Source: a virus. Taken from it: DNA of 59,596 bases. A program made the translations under genes and the position numbers. The notes beneath the pieces were generated by a model. That model was not told the DNA's origin. It made no database searches and was given only the letters and a program-made list of their open reading frames with translations. Positions 55,259-59,596 of this stretch are shown here, piece after piece (position 1 is the first letter of the stretch; each line of letters starts with the position of its first letter). The DNA is taken from IMG/VR virus record IMGVR_UViG_3300046006_003099, positions 1 to 59,596 of that record. The stretch is one strand, 5' to 3'.

Positions 55259-57229
55259 TTAAACTGCCATATAATCAGAAGATTCTTTACTAGAAGGAAC
55301 ACCTCCATTTCTGAATGTACCATTTAAATGATTGATAATTGTTTTCTCAATCATAGGTTTTATAGACGCCATATCCATTTCTTTTGTAGAACCGTCAGGT
55401 GAAACTAATTCAATTCTACCTGATATATTTAAATTACCAAATTCAATTGTTGACGATGATGCCGTATTGTTACCACCAAATGCCCTATCCAACAACTTAT
55501 CTAAAGGTCCTCCTTTCTTTGCGCCAACAACATCATCCTCAGATGTAAACTTAGTTAATCCCCCACCAGATCTCGATAAAAAGTCATTATTTTCTTCTTG
55601 TGGTCCTCTATTATTCGTTGCGTCATCTTGAATTGTTCTAAGTTGTGTTAAAATATCATCTATAGATTCTGTAAAATCAATTTGATTTTTTGATAATAAT
55701 TCCTTTAAATCTTCTGATAAATTAATCTCAAATATTTTTTTAACTGTTTCACCTGAATCTAAACCTAAATTTTGTGATTGTTTTATCATGTCTTCTCTTA
55801 ACTTACCATATTGAGTTTCTTGTAATGCCGAAATCATAGTTGTAACTTGAGACTCTACTCCCTTAAATAAAGATTCCATACTTGGTCTCATTATATCTTC
55901 AGTAATTTCATAAGTATTAGATTCTGCAACATATCCTGTTTTCATCGCTTCTAAAATATTCTCTAAAATTTTGTTGGTAGTCATTGAGTTATAAGCCATT
56001 TCCATAATAGCCTCTTCCTCATTTTTAGGTGCTGCCAACATTTTTTCTGCTAAATCTACACCAATATCCTCAATACCTATTTCTTTTCCATCAAAATCTA
56101 CAACCCACTTACCATCTTTCATTTTAGCCATACTCGCTAAACCATCTCTCATATCCTCATCTTGAATATTTCCTGAAACGTTCATCTTAATGTCTTTAAT
56201 TTTTGATGATTGTCTAGCAATTTCTATCATACTATCAACATTGACACCTAATTGTTCACCAGCCGCCTTTAATTGCATTCTTGCCTCGGCAGGAAATTCA
56301 TATTCACCAGTTTCTTCATTAAACTGAATCATATTTTCAGTCATTGTCTGAACTTTCTTTGCCAACTCCTCAGGTTTGTTTCTTGCGAGATACATAGTTT
56401 CAAAAGGATCCCCAAATGCTTCTGCAACATCACCTCCTAACATTTGTAAATTTGCTACGGCTTCTATTGCTGCTTCAGGTTCATAAAACTTTTCTGCCAT
56501 ACCTAACATCTCACCTACATCCATTCTCATTTGCACTGCTAATTTAGCCATGTCAGTCATACCTTTTACCCCACCTTTAAATGACATAGTTGACATTTTA
56601 TCAAAATTATTGGATAATGTTTGTGCTACTTTACTAGCGTTTAAACCTAATTTTTGACTTTCTACAGTTAATGAATTTAACAATTTATTAGAATTATCAA
56701 CGCTCACACCCATCAAATCCATCCTTTCTAATAATTGACCAGCGCTTTGGTTGGTCAAATTTAAACCTTTAGTAAGTAAGAATATATTAGAAACTTCTTC
56801 AGGTGAAATTATTCTTGCCCTACCACTATTGTCTGCGAATTCTTCCATTATACTTTGAACATCCTGAGCCGATCCACCAAATTTTTGAATTTCAGAAGTT
56901 GCCCTATTAAATGTTTTAGTAAATTCTTGACTTCTACCTACTGATATACCTATATTTACTGCAGTACTTTTACTAGTTTCTGCTAATTTTTCCGCCCATT
57001 CATATTGAGCCTTAGAATCTGTAGCAAATTTCCTAAATTCTGTAGATATATTTTTTACTGAAAGTACTGCATCTTTTAATAAATTATTACTATCGCCAAT
57101 ATTTTTACTTACGCCAGCAGAAGACCTATCAATCTTGTCCATACTATCAGACATTTCATCTAATTTTGTATTTAGTTTATCAATCTGTTCCTGAAGGTCT
57201 TTTATGTCTTGTTCTGTAGGTGCTGCCAT
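55259..57229 (-). CDS. Tail tape-measure protein
   Basis: A 656-residue, mostly helical protein. Residues 1-50 are a coiled coil (EQDIKDLQEQIDKLNTKLDE). Long helices follow with Gly/Ala-rich hydrophobic patches (AVANLQMLGGDVAEAFGDPF) typical of tape measures. A beta-rich C-terminal piece (EFGNLNISGRIELVSPDG) probably attaches to the baseplate cap. T4 gp29 is 590 residues, so this predicts a tail of similar length if helical. It follows two or three small genes and the gp26-like gene. Confidence 0.8.
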   Translation of the reverse strand: MAAPTEQDIKDLQEQIDKLNTKLDEMSDSMDKIDRSSAGVSKNIGDSNNLLKDAVLSVKNISTEFRKFATDSKAQYEWAEKLAETSKSTAVNIGISVGRSQEFTKTFNRATSEIQKFGGSAQDVQSIMEEFADNSGRARIISPEEVSNIFLLTKGLNLTNQSAGQLLERMDLMGVSVDNSNKLLNSLTVESQKLGLNASKVAQTLSNNFDKMSTMSFKGGVKGMTDMAKLAVQMRMDVGEMLGMAEKFYEPEAAIEAVANLQMLGGDVAEAFGDPFETMYLARNKPEELAKKVQTMTENMIQFNEETGEYEFPAEARMQLKAAGEQLGVNVDSMIEIARQSSKIKDIKMNVSGNIQDEDMRDGLASMAKMKDGKWVVDFDGKEIGIEDIGVDLAEKMLAAPKNEEEAIMEMAYNSMTTNKILENILEAMKTGYVAESNTYEITEDIMRPSMESLFKGVESQVTTMISALQETQYGKLREDMIKQSQNLGLDSGETVKKIFEINLSEDLKELLSKNQIDFTESIDDILTQLRTIQDDATNNRGPQEENNDFLSRSGGGLTKFTSEDDVVGAKKGGPLDKLLDRAFGGNNTASSSTIEFGNLNISGRIELVSPDGSTKEMDMASIKPMIEKTIINHLNGTFRNGGVPSSKESSDYMAV

Positions 57230-57232
57230 TTA

Positions 57233-57379
57233 TTAAGATTTGTTTTCTTCGAAATCTTTTTTTATTTTTTCAAAATCTTTCTTTATTTTTTCAAAAATTT
57301 TCAAAATTTCGTTATATTCCGATTTAGTTTTAGAATTCTCTACAATTTTTTTTATATTTTTAGTTATATTACCTAACAT
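57233..57379 (-). CDS. Small Lys-rich coiled-coil protein (48 aa)
   Basis: ATG at 57377-57379, directly after the previous gene's TAA, and tandem TAA TAA stops before the tape-measure ATG. The protein is MLGNITKNIKKIVENSKTKS then EYNEILKIFEKIKK and a repeated KDFEKIKKDFEE, strongly helical. Tight spacing on both sides (1 and 3 nt) and the clean frame argue for a real gene. Position before the tape measure suggests a tail-assembly factor. Confidence 0.6.
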   Translation of the reverse strand: MLGNITKNIKKIVENSKTKSEYNEILKIFEKIKKDFEKIKKDFEENKS

Positions 57380-57380
57380 A

Positions 57381-57878
57381 TTATTTAGTTTCAATAATTT
57401 CAAAGGTGGTTTCTTCTTTTAAACCACTTCTAGTCTTTTCACCAGAACTAATGTATCCAAACTCATTATAAAAAAGTTGTAATTCACCGAATTGTCTTGA
57501 CCTTCTTTGTAAGGTTTCATAATATAATAATAAACCTATTCTATAGTCCCAATCATTTTTTTGTAAAATTATATAATCATCGGAAAAACCAACTACATTA
57601 AATTTTTCTTGTCCGTAAAATTCATACTCAGTTTTTTTAACTGCAGATCTTACTGACGCTTTAATTTTATAAATAAAATCAATAACAATTGAAGTGAAGG
57701 GTAAAGTTTCTTTATTCTCATCATACATAAGTCTACTTTGTATACGAGAGTTTAATATATCCATCTTTTCTTTAGTCCGTTTAATACTATCCTTAACGTT
57801 ATCAACGTCATCAGATGATACATTTTCTATAAGAAAATTTAAATATTTTACAGTATTTAAAAATTTATTGATATTCAT
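57381..57878 (-). CDS. Hypothetical tail-assembly region protein
   Basis: A 165-residue protein. The N-terminal half is helical with a possible coiled coil (DSIKRTKEKMDILNSRIQSR), and the C-terminal half is alpha/beta (GFSDDYIILQKNDWDYRIGL). It lies between the frameshift ORF (35 nt upstream) and the 48-residue gene. No family was recognised. A TATTTATA motif is 12 nt before the ATG. Confidence 0.75.
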   Translation of the reverse strand: MNINKFLNTVKYLNFLIENVSSDDVDNVKDSIKRTKEKMDILNSRIQSRLMYDENKETLPFTSIVIDFIYKIKASVRSAVKKTEYEFYGQEKFNVVGFSDDYIILQKNDWDYRIGLLLYYETLQRRSRQFGELQLFYNEFGYISSGEKTRSGLKEETTFEIIETK

Positions 57879-57890
57879 AGTACTTTTTTT

Positions 57891-57898
57891 TATAAATA
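57891..57898 (-). promoter_or_regulatory. Candidate late-promoter motif TATTTATA
   Basis: TATTTATAAAAA on the minus strand, 12 nt before the ATG at 57878. Confidence 0.45.
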
Positions 57899-57912
57899 TC
57901 TTAAATTTGAGT

Positions 57913-58074
57913 TTATTCTTTAGGAACTAAGTATGAAATAAAATATTTACGCATATAAGTGGGCATAATCAGAATATCTGAATATGTAAATCCCCTACCG
58001 ACTAAGAATAAAATTTCTTTTAAAAGATTTTGTTGGTGATTAGATGTCAGGCCAAAATAAGTTTTTATTGATCC
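57913..58074 (-). CDS. Frameshift extension of gp26-like protein (53 codons, +1 frame)
   Basis: This frame lies +1 to the gp26-like gene, starts inside its last 12 codons and runs 53 codons to a TAA at 57913-57915. It reads GSIKTYFGLTSNHQQ then NLLKEILFLVGRGFTYSDIL, then IMPTYMRKYFISYLVPKE. The helical, aromatic pattern with a MP-x-x-x-R motif is protein-like over its full length, and I believe it resembles short proteins next to phage gp26-like genes. There is no ATG, GTG or TTG in frame before the MPTYM ATG, which would leave only 17 residues. It is most simply read as the end of a 301-residue fusion made by +1 frameshift at 58073-58078. Confidence 0.72.
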   Translation of the reverse strand, partial: GSIKTYFGLTSNHQQNLLKEILFLVGRGFTYSDILIMPTYMRKYFISYLVPKE

Positions 58075-58819
58075 TAAGAAAGGTATTTACGGACTCTCCC
58101 CCCTGAGTCCGAGCAGTAACACTAAAGTTTATTCCTGGTTCAATATCAACAATATATTTGTTTAAACCTCTTATATCCATCAATGGTAAAGATTTTAAAA
58201 TATTGGAAATTTTAATTTTATCTCTTTCACCATCAATTGACATTATAGATCTCTCTAATCTAAGTGTAGTTTTTGAAGAAATATCAGTTTTATTTCTTTC
58301 CATTAATTCTGAATCTAATAAATCTATTTCTTCCTCATCTTTACCAGTTAAAAATCTAAATTTAATATTTTTATTACATTTTGGTAATAAAAAATCAAAA
58401 AACCCATTTTCATCAGGTTTTACTGTTAATTTTTTCTGTTCTAATTTAGTTAAATCAATTTCCCCCTCGACCACTTTTTTAGTAATTGGGTGAATAACTG
58501 GTTGCACATAATTTTCTCCAAAGGCAGAAACCCTTAAAAATAAAACTATTGCCATCCTATCACCTTCTAAAAGTAACTTATGATCAAAACCTAAATCTTT
58601 TACTTTTCTTTCAATTAAAACATCAATTAATCTACCACCCGCCAAAATATTTGGTGATGTAAGTACATTTTCATCGTATGCTGTTAAAAATTCAACTTTA
58701 ACGCTAGATTTTTTATTAGGATATAATAAACCTTGCGAAGGCAATTCTAATACATCATAAGGTACCTTATACTCATCAGGCACATAATTTGGGTCCATAA
58801 AACTTTGTCTTTCTTCCAT
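58040..58819 (-). CDS. gp26-like baseplate hub/tail-assembly protein (0-frame product)
   Basis: A 259-residue protein. VLELPSQGLLYPNKKSSVKV then DENVLTSPNILAGGRLIDVL, GDRMAIVLFLRVSAFGENY, and an FRFLTGKDEEEI middle match the phage T4-like gp26 family. The last 12 codons overlap a second, +1 frame. Normal termination gives the NLFWPDI end typical of this family. Residue 248 (Leu, CTT) is the predicted shift point. An unusually GC-rich hairpin lies upstream of it at 58090-58111. Confidence 0.8.
   Translation of the reverse strand: MEERQSFMDPNYVPDEYKVPYDVLELPSQGLLYPNKKSSVKVEFLTAYDENVLTSPNILAGGRLIDVLIERKVKDLGFDHKLLLEGDRMAIVLFLRVSAFGENYVQPVIHPITKKVVEGEIDLTKLEQKKLTVKPDENGFFDFLLPKCNKNIKFRFLTGKDEEEIDLLDSELMERNKTDISSKTTLRLERSIMSIDGERDKIKISNILKSLPLMDIRGLNKYIVDIEPGINFSVTARTQGGESVNTFLRINKNLFWPDI
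58072..58111 (-). promoter_or_regulatory. Candidate +1 programmed frameshift signal
   Basis: Minus strand: stem CGGACTC (58111-58105), loop AGGGGGGA, stem GAGTCCG (58096-58090), 11 nt, then CTT AGG A (58078-58072). CTT-AGG is the core of the Ty1 +1 site (CUU-AGG-C). A tRNA-Leu on CUU can slip to UUA because the next codon AGG is slow, and GGA follows in the new frame. Both codons read Leu. The hairpin codes for ARTQGGESV with codons (CGG, CAG, GGG, GAG, TCC) that look out of place in this AT-rich sequence. Confidence 0.65.
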
Positions 58820-58855
58820 ATTATAAAACTAATTAATTTTTATTAAAAGTAAATA

Positions 58856-59596
58856 TTAAGCCTCATCATCACCTATTATTTCTATAGGTATTATACTCAT
58901 ATTTAAATAAACCATATCACTTTTTTCTTCAGTAGATTTACCTTCTCCATCAACACCGCTATCATCAACGTCATTCACAGGACCATCATTATTAATTGGT
59001 ATTTCCCCTCCCTGATCTTTATTGTACCAATCTATACATCTTTGATCAACTTGTTTTTGTAAATCTTCTAATTGAGAAACACTTATTCTTTCTTTTTCTC
59101 CTGGAGGAGTTAATACTTTATCTAAAACATCATCCATTGTTGAGTCTTCTCCTAAACCTGCGTATTCTACTAAAAACCCAACAACTTGATTATCCTCTTT
59201 CTGTTTTTCTACACTTTCTTCAAAAGTAAGTATGCCATTTTTCATTTTAGTTATAGAATTTGTAAGTTTTAATTTTTTTCCATCAGCCCCTGAACAGAAT
59301 TTTTCTATTTCGGCTTCGTCCATACTTTCTAAATCACCAATTTCCTTAAGTGTTTTAGAGTAATCCTCTACTTCCTTTTTTAATTCTTCGAAAGTTTTTT
59401 TAGTTTCCTCAATTTTAGTAGTACATTCTATAAAACAAGGTGATTCGGTAACTTTTGATGGATCAATTCCTTCTTCAGTCTCACAATAATTTTTACACCA
59501 TTCGTTGTCTGCTTCCGCACTAGAAAAGTATTCTATAACCCCATCAATTTTATCTACAAAACCATCCATTACTGTATCTTTTAAGAAAAAAAGCTT
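58856..59596 (-). CDS. Acidic Cys-containing protein (start possibly beyond window)
   Basis: An ATG at 59567-59569 gives 237 residues, but the frame stays open to the right edge (KLFFLKDTV before that Met), so the true start may be further out. Residues 20-60 contain four to five Cys (CKNYCETEEG, CFIECTT). The centre is coiled coil (EETKKTFEELKKEVEDYSKT), and the C-terminus is Asp/Gly-rich and disordered. No family was recognised. It precedes the gp26-like gene in the same operon, with a 36-nt A/T-only gap. Confidence 0.7.
   Translation of the reverse strand, partial: KLFFLKDTVMDGFVDKIDGVIEYFSSAEADNEWCKNYCETEEGIDPSKVTESPCFIECTTKIEETKKTFEELKKEVEDYSKTLKEIGDLESMDEAEIEKFCSGADGKKLKLTNSITKMKNGILTFEESVEKQKEDNQVVGFLVEYAGLGEDSTMDDVLDKVLTPPGEKERISVSQLEDLQKQVDQRCIDWYNKDQGGEIPINNDGPVNDVDDSGVDGEGKSTEEKSDMVYLNMSIIPIEIIGDDEA

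Noticed and set aside
57240-57422. Plus-strand 60-codon frame of repeated FSKSFFIFSK type
   Set aside because: It is the antisense of the Lys-rich 48-residue coiled-coil gene (57233-57379), which fits the operon.
58098-58104. AGGGGGG as a Shine-Dalgarno stimulator of the prfB type
   Set aside because: Its distance to the shift codon (19 nt) is far beyond the 3-6 nt of prfB. Its role, if any, is through the hairpin.
1-59596. tRNA genes, rRNA, CRISPR arrays, insertion sequences, integrase
   Set aside because: No cloverleaf T-loop consensus, repeat-spacer pattern, transposase or recombinase motif was seen by eye. Coding density leaves little room.
59591-59596. AAGCTT (HindIII site) at the extreme right edge as a cloning junction
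   Set aside because: A six-base site at an arbitrary window edge is not evidence of a vector or clone junction; the reading frame stays open into it.

Overview
The window is about 59.6 kb of AT-rich, densely packed coding DNA from a large tailed bacteriophage with a T4-like (myovirus) tail. The baseplate set is recognisable: gp25/W, gp6/J, a gp7/I-like wedge, a gp53-like protein, a gp27/gp5-like hub, a tube-cap-like protein, a tape measure and a gp26-like protein. The replication and recombination set is T4-type too: gp46, gp47, gp32, UvsX, RNase H-type nuclease, gp41 helicase, primase and a RuvC-like resolvase. No tRNA, rRNA, CRISPR array, insertion sequence, integrase, capsid, portal or terminase gene was seen. 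Both ends of the window lie inside or next to genes that continue outside it.

The host is very probably a member of the Bacteroidota. Three perfect TTTG-N19/20-TATATTTG promoters match the Bacteroidota housekeeping consensus. There are no Shine-Dalgarno leaders. One tail protein carries a beta-propeller of the type found in Bacteroidota cell-surface proteins, another has a Bacteroidota-type surface motif, and a small DUF5522-like protein is present.

Layout, with most genes on the minus strand. 1-4061: gp46 (partial), a coiled-coil protein, gp47 and a PD-(D/E)XK nuclease. 4117-5147: two plus-strand genes, one ParB-like. 5144-7264: a cREC-domain protein, primase and RuvC-like resolvase, with an array of competing hairpins between the last two. 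7282-33611: one long late operon read right to left, running gp25, gp6, a membrane protein, a 1406-residue Cys-rich protein, four virion proteins, a giant 2674-residue gp7-like protein, the propeller protein and two paralogous tail proteins. 33672-35744: a virion protein with an OmpA-like domain and Cys-rich repeats. 35814-36371: a plus-strand secreted zinc protease with its own host-type promoter and terminator, which looks like a moron. 36395-43478: a replication and nucleotide operon (gp32, UvsX, 5' nuclease, unknown, gp41 helicase, class II ribonucleotide reductase, DUF5522-like) driven by a sigma70-like promoter. 43549-45502: four small proteins of unknown role. 45541-59596: a second late tail operon with the hub, gp53-like, tube cap, tape measure, small proteins and gp26-like.

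The most striking observation is at 57913-58111. The gp26-like gene, just upstream of the tape-measure region, overlaps a 53-codon open frame in the +1 phase that has no usable start codon. The overlap begins at CTT-AGG, the core of the yeast Ty1 +1 frameshift site, 11 nt after a GC-rich perfect hairpin. This predicts a programmed +1 frameshift giving a 301-residue fusion beside the 259-residue normal product, by analogy with the G/GT tail chaperones of lambda. Three promoter classes are also visible: host-type near-leaderless TATATTTG, TTGACT-N17-TATWAT, and a recurring TATTTATAWA motif ahead of late genes.
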